64,000 nucleotides of DNA, taken from NCBI RefSeq assembly GCF_016695175.1, contig NZ_CP068022.1, positions 1,164,001 to 1,228,000 on the forward strand. Reading direction: 5' to 3'. The translations under genes and the position numbers were made by a program. The notes below the pieces were generated by a model. That model was not told the DNA's origin. It worked only from the letters and a program-made list of their open reading frames with translations, and did no database searches. Positions 16,577-25,409 of this stretch are shown here, in pieces; position 1 is the first letter of the stretch; the number at the start of each line of letters is the position of its first letter. This DNA comes from Pseudoalteromonas sp. GCY (GTDB taxonomy: Bacteria; Pseudomonadota; Gammaproteobacteria; Enterobacterales; Alteromonadaceae).

Positions 16577-19500
16577 CTAGTCACTGCTGATACCTGCAAA
16601 CTCTAGCTCACTCAGGCGTTTTTTCGCAAATACTACGACTTTATCGTATTCACTTTGCGCCTGTTCTAAATGTGATTTACACTGTTCAGCTTGATGTTCA
16701 CGCGCATGGGCTTCTATTTTATCGAGCAAATCGAATAACGTTTCTGCGGCTAAATCACCGGCTTGGCCTTTAAGTGCATGACTGTAGCTTACTGATGCGT
16801 CACAATTACTATTTTTAATACTCAATCTAAGTTGCTGCATTTGATTTTCAGAGTCACTCAAGAACAAGGTGTACAACTTTTTAAGTAATTCTTTGTCTCC
16901 AGACAGTCGTTCGAGCACGTCAGCTTCGTTTATTGGCTGAGTAGCCTGTTCTTCTTCCTCGCTTTCGAAGGGGTGAATCAAGACGGAGTCGTCGCCTTTA
17001 GCATGCACACCTAGCGCATCTAGCACCTTAAATAGCTGCTCGACTACTACAGGTTTAGTAACAAACTCATCCATTCCCGCATTTAGACAACGCTCTTTTT
17101 CACCAGCAAGGGCGCTGGCAGTCATCGCAATAACGATTGCATCTTTGTACTTATCACCACCTTGACCCTGACGAATTGCTCTTGTGGCCTGATAACCATC
17201 CATGCCGGGCATATTGCAGTCCATAAAGATAGCATCAAAATCGACCTCTTGATGTTCAAATAGCAGTAATTTGTTCACTGCATCTTGGCCATCAACTGCA
17301 AAGCTAACTTTGGCCCCCTGCCCTTCTAAAATACCTTTTGCCACGATCCGGTTGATTTGATTATCGTCTACAACCAAAAAGTGGCAACCCGTCACCAAGT
17401 TACCACTTAACGCCACGGTATCACCTGACTTCTTCAAGCTAGGTTGCAATCTAATTGCTTTATTTAAATCAAATAGCGCGACAAACTCTCCAATCCGAAG
17501 AGGATCGGATATATGCACAATGTTGTCGGAATCGTTAATATGCTGAAGCTTGTCCCCCACCAAAATAAGTTTCTCAAATTGATTTTTAACTGATTTCACT
17601 TGAATGTAATCTTGCTCATTAGTGATGATGCATATATCACTATCCGCCCCCTTCTCAACGTACTCACCACCACATTTGGCAATAAGTTTAGCGATTGTGT
17701 CTGACTCCAATTTGGTTTTACTTAACACGGAGACCGTTTTGCCTGCTAATACTTCAGGCACGTTGATAGGCTTAGTTTGAGCACTAGAAAACGGCAATTC
17801 AAACCAGAACTTACTGCCTTTAAACTTCTCACTTTCAAAATGAATATGGCCGAGCATTTTTTCGACTAACTGCTTGCAAATTGAGAGTCCAAGCCCCGTG
17901 CCACCAAACTCGTTTGAAGTACTAGCAGATTCTTGGCTAAACGATTGGAATAGCTTGCTATGATTTGCTTTTTCAATTCCAACCCCAGTGTCTTCAACAA
18001 TGACTTTAAGCCATACGGTGTCGTCTAGCTGCTCTGTGGTGACGGACAATTTAACGTGACCTTTTTTAGTGAATTTAATCGCGTTGCTGAGGAGGTTATA
18101 AATTATTTGCTTAACGCGCGCGGCATCCCCACACAGCTCAATATGTTCTAAGCCAGTTTGGTCTACAATATAAGCGATCTTCTGCTCCTTAGCTTTTGCC
18201 GACATAGAAAGCGCAACATGTTCAATTACAGAGAGCGGGTTGAATGGTTCATTATCAATGTCTAGCTTACCCGCTTCTATCTTAGATAGGTCCAACACAT
18301 CGTTTATTAGCGATAAAAGCGTGCTTGAGCTAGTTTCCATCATCTCTAAATATTTGTGCTGCTGTTTAGTAACAGGCTCTTTCCTCACTAAGTTTAATGA
18401 ACCTAAAATACCATTAAGCGGCGTTCTCATTTCATGACTGATAGTAGAAATAAATGCACTTTTCACTTCTGACGCCTTAGCGGCTTTATCACGTGCGTGC
18501 ACCAGCTCTTTGGTACGCTCTTTTACTTCTTGTTCGAGTCGTTCATTTGCACCGACTAACTGCGCTTCCGCTTCTTTCTTCGCAGTAGTGTCTTCGACAA
18601 ATAACGCCACCCCCTGTATACGTTCATTTCCTGCATAGATTGGTGATAAGCTAAGTGAAAGCCAGATAGTTTCATTTGCATTAAGGTCAAGTTGCAGTGA
18701 TTTCGACTCCACCATTTCACCTTTCAATACCAAGTTGGCGTAGTGAAATAAAAACTGATGCACGGCTTCTGGCAGAAATTGCGAGTTGCTACCTAAACGA
18801 CTGCTATTTAACTGCTTAAAAAAGTGCTTTGCCGATGCATTGAAGCTAGTTAGTTTGAGATTAGTATCAAAACCGAGTACTCCGTCAGATGCACCATCCA
18901 AAATCGCTTTAAACTCTGCTCGGGTGGAATCGAGCACGCGTAAACTGCTGGTGTATTGCCAAAACGCAAAAAAAATTAAGGCAAATACACTACAGGCAAC
19001 GGCCAGTAAAACATAGGTCGTTAAACGTTTTTCGTTTAGACTTTGCTGATATTCAGAAAAAGAAATGAGATTAACCAGTTTGACGTTTAGGTCGTTAAAG
19101 TTGCCCCCTTCAACCTTGCTAATTAACGCTAAAAACTGTTCACCCGTTTGCTTTTCTTCCAGCAGTTGAACTTTATCGAACCATGGCGTAACGCTATACA
19201 ATGTTTGAAAGCTAATTTCGGGATTTAAATCTTTGCTATATCGCAGCGAAAATTCTGGGTGATAGATAAACGAATCATCAGTGCCTAAGATCATGACTTT
19301 TTGTATATCAGGAGCTTGAGAGACGATTCTGTTTACTATCTTCTCAGCATTGGTATTAATCACCAATACTCCAAACAAGTCATTCTCAATGTCGTATGTT
19401 GGTAGCGTAAAGCGTTTGGTCGGTTGAAAAGGCGTGACAACTTTCCCATGCTCTCGATTCAAGTTAATCACTGTGGAGTAAATAGTTCGTTCCGATAGCT

Positions 19501-19975
19501 GCAACGCTTGAACATAATAATCGTGCTGGCTTTTGTCTTGTAATTTGCTATCAGGGACCGTGATCACTTGACCGAGTTGCCGCTCGACTCTTACCATTTC
19601 CATACCAGAATGAGCGTCAATTAGGCGGATCTGATTAATGCCTTCATAAGAATACAGCATTGACCTAAAAATCGTGCTCAGTCGCGCACGCCAAACGTCA
19701 AGTTGAGTATTTTCTTGTGGGTCAATACCATCGTTTTTTTCAGCTCTGGCTATACCCTGAATTGGAGGGGTGTCTAGCAGAAAATAAAGAAACCGACGAT
19801 TGTCGTCAATTTCTCCCAAATAAATACTGTTTTGCGCCGAGTGAACCTGCTCTAACCGCTGGTAAAAGCTCTCGTTAAGGTCGCGATGGATACTATTTTC
19901 AAAATATAAGATGGCACTCACCATCACGGCGAGCAGTAGTGCAATAGCGCCCTTAGCAATATTGGAAGAAGACAC
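16577..19975 (-). CDS. BarA-like hybrid sensor histidine kinase
   Basis: About 1132 residues from a GTG at 19975, chosen because AGGAGAA lies just upstream. Order: N-terminal membrane helix; a large periplasmic sensor domain of dCache type (about 30-310); second helix (TYVLLAVACSVFALIFFAF); PAS domain; coiled coil; HisKA with FISTISHEMRTPLNG; HATPase with NLLSNAIKFTKKG and FGGTGLGL; a degenerate receiver-like segment; a true receiver (VVDDNQIN, MDCNMPGMDG, TKPV); and an HPt domain with SHALKGQAG. It can run a full intramolecular phosphorelay. The output regulator is not encoded nearby and the ligand is unknown. Confidence 0.93.
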   Translation of the reverse strand: MSSSNIAKGAIALLLAVMVSAILYFENSIHRDLNESFYQRLEQVHSAQNSIYLGEIDDNRRFLYFLLDTPPIQGIARAEKNDGIDPQENTQLDVWRARLSTIFRSMLYSYEGINQIRLIDAHSGMEMVRVERQLGQVITVPDSKLQDKSQHDYYVQALQLSERTIYSTVINLNREHGKVVTPFQPTKRFTLPTYDIENDLFGVLVINTNAEKIVNRIVSQAPDIQKVMILGTDDSFIYHPEFSLRYSKDLNPEISFQTLYSVTPWFDKVQLLEEKQTGEQFLALISKVEGGNFNDLNVKLVNLISFSEYQQSLNEKRLTTYVLLAVACSVFALIFFAFWQYTSSLRVLDSTRAEFKAILDGASDGVLGFDTNLKLTSFNASAKHFFKQLNSSRLGSNSQFLPEAVHQFLFHYANLVLKGEMVESKSLQLDLNANETIWLSLSLSPIYAGNERIQGVALFVEDTTAKKEAEAQLVGANERLEQEVKERTKELVHARDKAAKASEVKSAFISTISHEMRTPLNGILGSLNLVRKEPVTKQQHKYLEMMETSSSTLLSLINDVLDLSKIEAGKLDIDNEPFNPLSVIEHVALSMSAKAKEQKIAYIVDQTGLEHIELCGDAARVKQIIYNLLSNAIKFTKKGHVKLSVTTEQLDDTVWLKVIVEDTGVGIEKANHSKLFQSFSQESASTSNEFGGTGLGLSICKQLVEKMLGHIHFESEKFKGSKFWFELPFSSAQTKPINVPEVLAGKTVSVLSKTKLESDTIAKLIAKCGGEYVEKGADSDICIITNEQDYIQVKSVKNQFEKLILVGDKLQHINDSDNIVHISDPLRIGEFVALFDLNKAIRLQPSLKKSGDTVALSGNLVTGCHFLVVDDNQINRIVAKGILEGQGAKVSFAVDGQDAVNKLLLFEHQEVDFDAIFMDCNMPGMDGYQATRAIRQGQGGDKYKDAIVIAMTASALAGEKERCLNAGMDEFVTKPVVVEQLFKVLDALGVHAKGDDSVLIHPFESEEEEQATQPINEADVLERLSGDKELLKKLYTLFLSDSENQMQQLRLSIKNSNCDASVSYSHALKGQAGDLAAETLFDLLDKIEAHAREHQAEQCKSHLEQAQSEYDKVVVFAKKRLSELEFAGISSD

Positions 19976-20096
19976 ATTTTCTCCTTGGACAGTGAGGCAT
20001 AAAGACCCAAAATGCGTTTGCACTTAAGCACAAAGGGCATCTACAAGCAAACGCATTATTAAATCTAGTCCAAATAGAAACAAAGACAAAGATTAC

Positions 20097-20122
20097 TTAA
20101 CCTGAACTCGGGATAAGAAGTT
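20097..20122 (+). repeat. 26-bp direct repeat, left copy
   Basis: This 26-bp stretch starts TTAACCTGAACTCGGGATAA and matches 24 of 26 bases at 21964-21989. The two copies flank the hydroquinone reductase and pirin genes. A looser relative (ACCTGAGGCTGGGATAAG) occurs near 48346. Confidence 0.6.
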
Positions 20123-20129
20123 AGGTTAT

Positions 20130-21113
20130 TTACACCGTGATCCCTTTACGGTTATGAAAACGGTGATAATCAATGCTTGGTCCTTCTGGCACCACTTGGG
20201 TTGGATTGATCATCGTATGGCTAAAGTAGTAGTGCCTTTTAATGTGGTAAAAATCAACCGTATCTGCAATACCTTGGTGTTGGTATAAGTCACGCACATA
20301 CGCAGAAATATTGGGGTAATCTTCGATTTGCTTAATATTGCATTTGAAGTGGCCATGATACACGCTGTCGAAACGGATGAGAGTCGTAAATAATCGCCAA
20401 TCGGCTTCCGTTACTTGCCCTTTCACAAGATAACGTTGCGCAGCGAGTCTAGCTTCGAGCTTATCTAGCGCGTTAAATAACCCGCTTACCGCATTGTGAT
20501 AAGCATCTTGGGTTGTCGCAAATCCGGCCTTATATACGCCATTGTTGATATTGTGATAAACAAATTCGTTTATTTCGTCGATTTCATGCTGTAGCACCTC
20601 TGGATAATAATCAGTGTCGTTTCCCGTTATCTGGTTAAACGCACGATTAAACATACGAATGATTTCACTCGATTCGTTGCTAACGATTTGCTCCGTTTGT
20701 TTATCCCAAAGGACAGGCACCGTGACTCGGCCCGAATAACTTGGGTCGTTTTTAGTATACAGCTGATGCATAAAACTTAGCTGATGCAAGTTATCACCGA
20801 CTTCTGGACGCTGACTTGTAAAGCTCCAACCCTGACTTAACATATCTGGGTCAACAATCGAGACGTCGATATGCACCTCTAATTGTTTGAGCTGTCGGAA
20901 AATAAGCGTTCTATGAGCCCAAGGACACGCAAGGGAAACATACAAATGGTAGCGTCCGGACTCAGCTTTAAAACCCGCTTTACCCGTTGGCCCCGCACTG
21001 CCGTCTTCTGTTACCCAATTTCTTAGTTTTGCGGACTCACGCTCAAACTTGCCTTGGCTACTTTTTGTGTCATACCACTTATCGTGCCATTGACCATCGA
21101 TTAATAATCCCAT
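20130..21113 (-). CDS. yqjG: Glutathionyl-hydroquinone reductase (YqjG/Xi-class GST)
   Basis: 327 residues of the Xi-class glutathione transferase family. The N-terminal thioredoxin-fold domain has the nucleophile Cys63 in SLACPWAHR, followed by VTVPVLWDKQTEQIVSNESSEI (glutathione-binding VPVL and ESS) and an all-helical C-terminal domain (TEADWRLFTTLIRFDSVYHG, HIKRHYY). The enzyme reduces glutathionyl-hydroquinones to hydroquinones with glutathione. It starts 9 bp after the broken pirin gene and is probably its operon partner; pirins are linked to quinone and flavonol oxidation. Confidence 0.93.
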   Translation of the reverse strand: MGLLIDGQWHDKWYDTKSSQGKFERESAKLRNWVTEDGSAGPTGKAGFKAESGRYHLYVSLACPWAHRTLIFRQLKQLEVHIDVSIVDPDMLSQGWSFTSQRPEVGDNLHQLSFMHQLYTKNDPSYSGRVTVPVLWDKQTEQIVSNESSEIIRMFNRAFNQITGNDTDYYPEVLQHEIDEINEFVYHNINNGVYKAGFATTQDAYHNAVSGLFNALDKLEARLAAQRYLVKGQVTEADWRLFTTLIRFDSVYHGHFKCNIKQIEDYPNISAYVRDLYQHQGIADTVDFYHIKRHYYFSHTMINPTQVVPEGPSIDYHRFHNRKGITV

Positions 21114-21122
21114 GTAAACCCC

Positions 21123-21950
21123 CTATACAATATTGCCGAAGCGTCCTTGTTGATAATCTCTAACCGCTTGATGAAGCTCCTCTTGGGTATTCATCACAAA
21201 TGGTCCCATATGCGCTATCTTTTCATTAATTGGCTGCCCTGCAAGGATCAAAAAGCCAACATCATCCGTCGCTAAGAGAGCGAGGTTTTGACTTGGGTCA
21301 AGCTCAAGCAACGTTTGCTCCCCATAGTTTTCAAATCTGCCCGAGTGAATGTAGATCATCACCTTGCCAAACTGAGCCAGTTCAAGGTGTAATTGACTTC
21401 CCGCAGTTAAGGCCACATCGGCAAGTGCTCCCTCGCCTGCAAGAGACTGTAATGGCGATGTAAGCACTTCGCCCGCCACTTGCCATGTGCCAGCCAGAGC
21501 TTTGAAATGACCAGCTTTTGCTATCGCTTTTTGTGGTGCAGGGTGCTCAGTTGTATCTTGATATCTAGGCGCTCGCATTTTGTCTTTTGCTGGCATATTT
21601 AACTAAATTTGAAAGCCATGCATGCCTTCTGCGTCACCTAGCGGCATTTCTGAATGCACCACACCACGCCCGGTACTCATCCACTGCACATCACCGCTGC
21701 GAATGGCTTTGACATTACCCATTTGATCTTTATGCTCAAATCCACCTTTGCGAATATAGGTAAAGGTCTCAATACCTCGGTGTGGGTGCGGTGGGAAGCC
21801 AGCCATAAAGTCACTGCGATTATCTGATTTCAATTCATCAATCATGAGATAAGGATCTAGACTCTTGCCGTCAAACCCAGCAATGCGGTTAATATTTACG
21901 CCAGCACCATCTTGTGCTGCCTGTGCTTTGTTAATTCGGATAATTTTCAT
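21123..21950 (-). pseudogene. Pirin, interrupted by an in-frame amber codon
   Basis: Two collinear pieces of one bicupin pirin: residues 1-115 from the ATG at 21950, ending GMHGFQI, then TAG at 21605-21603, then in the same frame [16 protein letters not shown] to 21123. Intact pirins read GFQ(I/L)W(V/L)NLPAKDKM here, so the stop replaces a conserved Trp (TGG to TAG). The iron ligands (PHPHRGIETFTY, EHKD) sit in the first piece. With readthrough or a suppressor tRNA a 275-residue protein would form; otherwise translation could restart at the ATG at 21596. No other damage is seen, so the mutation is recent, or it is a sequencing error. Confidence 0.88.
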
Positions 21951-21963
21951 AATAGCTCTCGAT

Positions 21964-21989
21964 TTAACCTGAACTTGGGATAATAAGTT
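21964..21989 (+). repeat. 26-bp direct repeat, right copy
   Basis: The second copy, starting TTAACCTGAACTTGGGATAA, lies just upstream of the pirin start, in direct orientation with 20097-20122. Confidence 0.6.
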
Positions 21990-22071
21990 CAGCTCAATTA
22001 TTTAATGGTTAGCCTACCAATAGCCTACCAAACCTACGTGAGAATAAAATTAGTCAAATTTGGCTATTCCG

Positions 22072-22086
22072 TTCGATTACATCGAA
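22072..22086. promoter_or_regulatory. Inverted repeat in the pirin/DUF2141 intergenic region
   Basis: TTCGAT-TAC-ATCGAA is a 6-3-6 inverted repeat, flanked by ATTCCG on both sides (22066 and 22091). Its position between divergent genes suggests an operator; the regulator is unknown. A direct repeat TAGCCTACCAA occurs at about 22011 and 22021. Confidence 0.4.
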
Positions 22087-22231
22087 TGATTATTCCGATC
22101 TATTACAGCGCTTGGTCACACTGGTCAGAACAGTCTTTAACATTGTCCGTATCTAACAATTTTTAACAGTATTTACACAATTATCTGACAAGCTAGTGTA
22201 GCTACAATTTAACCCTTAATAGGAGCAAAGG

Positions 22232-22741
22232 ATGAGGTCCCTAAGTTTATTGTTTGCGCTGGCACTACTTGCGGCGTGTAGTTCAACAAGTCCGGTAAGC
22301 GTAAATACGGTTGCAGGTCCCCCAACGAATCTTACGGTTGAGATCACAGATGTGACCAATACCGATGGTCAAATGCTGGTACTGTTATTTGACAACAGCG
22401 CTGACTACCACAGCGATAAAAATGTGAATGATCCTGACGCTCACTTTTTTCGCAAGCTGATTGTCACACCGCAAATTCCTACCACTACGGTCACTTTTGA
22501 AGGCGTGCCTGCGGGCCAGTATGCGATTCACGTGATCCATGACGAAGATGGTGATGGCGGCATGGATCGGATGATCTTTCCATTTACTGGCATGCCAAGT
22601 GAGCCCTATGCACTGTCGAATAACATTCACGATAGCTTTTCAAAAGGCGACTTTGAAGAGGCTTTGTTTACTGTAAAGGCCCCTGACACTAAGATCCAAC
22701 TTGCCCTCTCTACGCATTTATCAAAAATGACAGGGCTGTAA
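22232..22741 (+). CDS. DUF2141 lipoprotein
   Basis: 169 residues with a lipobox (LLAACSS, Cys16) and a DUF2141 beta-sandwich: NLTVEITDVTNTDGQMLVLLF, VPAGQYAIHVIHDEDGDGGMD, and a PSEPYALSNN segment. The family is exported, of unknown function. AGGAG precedes the ATG at 22232, and an intrinsic terminator follows the stop, so it is monocistronic. Confidence 0.85.
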   Translation: MRSLSLLFALALLAACSSTSPVSVNTVAGPPTNLTVEITDVTNTDGQMLVLLFDNSADYHSDKNVNDPDAHFFRKLIVTPQIPTTTVTFEGVPAGQYAIHVIHDEDGDGGMDRMIFPFTGMPSEPYALSNNIHDSFSKGDFEEALFTVKAPDTKIQLALSTHLSKMTGL

Positions 22742-22751
22742 TGCTTGAATA

Positions 22752-22787
22752 CTCACAGGTGTTGCAATGCCTGTGAGTTCTCTTTTT
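22752..22787 (+). terminator. Intrinsic terminator after the DUF2141 gene
   Basis: CTCACAGG (22752-22759) pairs with CCTGTGAG (22770-22777), followed by TTCTCTTTTT. Confidence 0.85.
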
Positions 22788-22889
22788 AAGTTCTGACATT
22801 TGTCATTTTATTTCCTGACAACCCTCACTCACGCTTCATCTTATAGCAGCGCATACTGCAAATCGTAAAGTTCAGTAGGAGCGAAGACG

Positions 22890-23777
22890 GTGAGCAACGC
22901 CATTGAGTTATCAAATATCAGTTTTGCATACAACAATACTAAGCCAATATTAGCAGACCTAAACCTTACGCTTGAACAGGGTAAGGTATATTCCATTCTT
23001 GGTCCAAATGGCGCAGGAAAAACCACCCTGATCAATATAATGCTTGGCAGACTAAGACCCACTTCAGGACGAGTTTCAGTTCTTGGCCATCAGCCTGAGT
23101 CTGATTTTTGTCGCCAGCGCGTGGGTGCCATGATGCAGTTAGGCGGACTACCTCTGCAAACCAAGGTGAGGGAGTTTCTGGCGTTATTTGCAAGTTACCA
23201 TCAAGCCCCAATTCCATTGGAGAGGTTAATGTCACTCTGCCAATTAGCACCATTTTTAGAACAAACTTTCGATACGTTATCTGGAGGGCAAAAGCAACGA
23301 CTGTTTATGGCAATTGCACTAGCAGGCAATCCCGACATTGTTTTTTTGGATGAACCAAGTGTTGGTATGGATGTAGAGTCGAGGCAGCAACTGTGGCAGG
23401 CTATACGCACGTTAAAACAACAAAATAAAACGGTACTCCTTACCACACACTATCTTCACGAGGCAGAAGCATTAGCAGATGAATTATTAGTTTTAAAAGA
23501 AGGAAAATGTACCAAGCTTAACGGCATACCTGAGCTTACCAACACCTATCGTCGCTCACAAATCAAGTTCACCAGCGACCTGTCTGCAGCAGCACTGGTT
23601 AACGCACTTCCCATGATAGATCTGAATGTTAAAGGCGATCAGTTCACTATATTGACGGACGAGCCAAACCATATTTTGCAGCAGTTATTAGAGAAATTTT
23701 CTATCCGCAATTTGTATGTAGCCCCAATGAGCCTCGAAGAAGCTTATTTATCCTTAATGAATGCTAGGAGCGCTTAA
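22890..23777 (+). CDS. ABC-2 type exporter ATPase
   Basis: 295 residues from a GTG at 22890 with AGGAG eight bases upstream. Walker A GPNGAGKTT, Q-loop MMQLGGLP, signature LSGGQKQR, Walker B IVFLDEPSVGMD and switch His TTHYLHEA. A C-terminal extension of about 80 residues is typical of drug- or polysaccharide-type ABC-2 ATPases (CcmA/DrrA-like). Its partner permease begins 2 bp downstream. These modules often sit next to a DesK/DesR-like two-component system, absent here. Confidence 0.92.
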   Translation: MSNAIELSNISFAYNNTKPILADLNLTLEQGKVYSILGPNGAGKTTLINIMLGRLRPTSGRVSVLGHQPESDFCRQRVGAMMQLGGLPLQTKVREFLALFASYHQAPIPLERLMSLCQLAPFLEQTFDTLSGGQKQRLFMAIALAGNPDIVFLDEPSVGMDVESRQQLWQAIRTLKQQNKTVLLTTHYLHEAEALADELLVLKEGKCTKLNGIPELTNTYRRSQIKFTSDLSAAALVNALPMIDLNVKGDQFTILTDEPNHILQQLLEKFSIRNLYVAPMSLEEAYLSLMNARSA

Positions 23778-23779
23778 CC

Positions 23780-24505
23780 ATGATAAACACAGCATCCTTT
23801 ATACTTGAAAGCAAAACTGAACTCTTGAGCACATTTAGAAGTAAGGGTTTTGTGATCCCAGCCACACTATTTCCTTGCTTGTTTTATCTTTTCTTCGGCG
23901 TGGTGTTCAGTCATCATGACTCCCATAACTATATGTATATCAATTATCTGATATTTGGCATGATAGGACCTGCGCTATTTTCCTTTGGCGTTAACGTCGC
24001 CCTTGAAAAGCAAAATGGTTGGCTGATACTCAAGCAGCTCTCTCCCGTTTCTCCCTATCAGTATCTGCTCGCAAAATGTGTGAGTGCGACGGCTTTTTCA
24101 TTGCTCGTAGCCTGCCTAATGAGCTCGCTGGCATTATTTTCCGGCGTGTCTTTAAGTTTAGTTCAATGGTTACTCGTGATTGCAATTGCCCTGCTCGGCA
24201 CCTTGCCTTTGTGTATGTTAGGGCTGCTAGTTGGGCTGTCAGTGTCAGCAAAAGCGGCACCTGCAGTGGTTAATTTAGTTTACCTACCACTCTCATTGCT
24301 TTCTGGCCTGTGGCTACCTATCACGCTATTTCCTGAAGCAATGCAATGGTTTGCTTGGCTGTTGCCAACTTTCCATATTTCCCAGTTGGCGCTTTCGACC
24401 ATTGATGCCGCCTTGGGTTTTCCAGTTTATCTCCATGCGGCCGTCCTAATTACACAAACGCTAGCATTATTTTTTGTCGCACAAATTAAATTTAAAAAGG
24501 CTTAA
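23780..24505 (+). CDS. ABC-2 type exporter permease
   Basis: 241 residues with six predicted transmembrane helices and the usual ABC-2 signature region late in the chain (LVYLPLSLLSGLWLPITLFP). The N-terminal KTELLSTFRSKGFVIPATLFP coupling helix is typical. It pairs with the ATPase 2 bp upstream; the dimeric complex would export a small hydrophobic compound, drug or lipid, with substrate undetermined. An intrinsic terminator closes the operon. Confidence 0.9.
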   Translation: MINTASFILESKTELLSTFRSKGFVIPATLFPCLFYLFFGVVFSHHDSHNYMYINYLIFGMIGPALFSFGVNVALEKQNGWLILKQLSPVSPYQYLLAKCVSATAFSLLVACLMSSLALFSGVSLSLVQWLLVIAIALLGTLPLCMLGLLVGLSVSAKAAPAVVNLVYLPLSLLSGLWLPITLFPEAMQWFAWLLPTFHISQLALSTIDAALGFPVYLHAAVLITQTLALFFVAQIKFKKA

Positions 24506-24515
24506 CAGGACAACC

Positions 24516-24551
24516 AAAAGCGCACGGTCCCAACCTTGTGCGCTTTTATTT
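24516..24551 (+). terminator. Intrinsic terminator of the ABC-2 operon
   Basis: AAAAGCGCAC (24516-24525) pairs with GTGCGCTTTT (24538-24547), then TATTT. Confidence 0.88.
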
Positions 24552-24556
24552 CGTAA

Positions 24557-24677
24557 TTACTTACTCTCTACTAGCTTACTATCAATGCTGAATTTACCAG
24601 CACCTGACGCGGCGAGTGCGAGAAAGCCACCAGCCACTGCAATATTTTTAAAAAACATTAAGAATTGTATTTGGTCG
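24557..24677 (-). pseudogene. DoxX-family C-terminal relic
   Basis: The minus-strand frame ending at 24557 gives DQIQFLMFFKNIAVAGGFLA and then LAASGAGKFSIDSKLVESK. This matches the last helix and tail of DoxX-type membrane proteins (FxKNxAIAGGLLxLAxxGAGxxSxD). The rest of the roughly 130-residue protein is missing; the frame runs directly into an unrelated fragment at about 24678. A remnant, not a gene. Confidence 0.65.
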
Positions 24678-24824
24678 GCCAGAGATCTCGATAAAGGACA
24701 GGCACTCACCAATTTAGGGGTCACCGTAAGACAAGCTGATTTCGACAAACCGTAAACACTTGACACCGCACTAGCAGGTGTTAAGGAACTGCAAAAAATT
24801 AAGCGTATTTTACCGCTGACCTAG
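24678..24824 (+). pseudogene. NmrA/QOR2-type quinone reductase relic
   Basis: The plus-strand frame reads ARDLDKGQALTNLGVTVRQA, then DFDKP, a TAA at 24753-24755, then TLDTALAGVKEL in the same frame. This matches the VRxPxKAxxLxxxGVxVRxADYDxPxxLxxALxGVxxL region of YtfG/QOR2-like NAD(P)-binding reductases. Both ends are lost and one internal stop is present. It ends at a TAG next to a hairpin at 24824-24846 that may be the ancestral terminator. Confidence 0.6.
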
Positions 24825-24855
24825 TGCACAGGCTCTGCTTGTGCACTTATTTTTT
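24824..24855 (+). terminator. Intrinsic terminator, perhaps of the lost reductase gene
   Basis: GTGCACA (24824-24830) pairs with TGTGCAC (24840-24846), followed by TTATTTTTT. It points along the plus strand although no intact plus-strand gene lies upstream of it. Confidence 0.65.
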
Positions 24856-25216
24856 ACTCAACCTTACCTTCTAAGGTTGATATCAATAAGTCTCGGCTCA
24901 CTAAAAAGCCACAAATACTCACCACGACTAAAAAGATACCGTACATAGAGCCGATATAAACCCAGTCGCTTTGGCCAAACCAAAGGCTTGCACGAGTACC
25001 ATCATTCACTAATAAGATGTTAACAAGAGACAGTGTGATCACACTGCGAAAATAAATCGGTTTATCCATATGGCTCGCAAATGCTGCGATAATGAGGGAA
25101 AACAGGCATAAATAGAAGCCTATAACGGAAAACGCACCAGGTTGCATACTAGGATAAAATGCGACGAGGGAAAGAAGTACAGCAGCCCAACCGGTAGTTT
25201 TGTATATCATTATCAA
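24854..25216 (-). CDS. Small membrane protein of unknown function
   Basis: 120 residues with four predicted transmembrane helices (about 8-24, 28-46, 56-72 and 88-108) and short polar ends. I recognise no catalytic motif. The ATG at 25216 overlaps an ATGATATAC start context; an internal ATG two codons later is possible. The stop overlaps the hairpin of the neighbouring relic. No operon partner: the upstream gene starts 193 bp away and nothing regulatory is evident between them. Confidence 0.6.
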   Translation of the reverse strand: MIMIYKTTGWAAVLLSLVAFYPSMQPGAFSVIGFYLCLFSLIIAAFASHMDKPIYFRSVITLSLVNILLVNDGTRASLWFGQSDWVYIGSMYGIFLVVVSICGFLVSRDLLISTLEGKVE

Positions 25217-25409
25217 GTCCTTTGAAAATGTTAAAAAGTGTTTGTTATGTAAACAAGCTGGAGTATGAGGTAATACTCGTAATTACGCAACTAAATGATG
25301 ATAAATATTGGCTGATATGACCTTTATTCCTTAGTTTTAAACCTATCAGATTGCCTTTGATTTCAAACCTAATCCTAAAGCATTAATTGCAAACTTAATT
25401 AGCGTGTTA

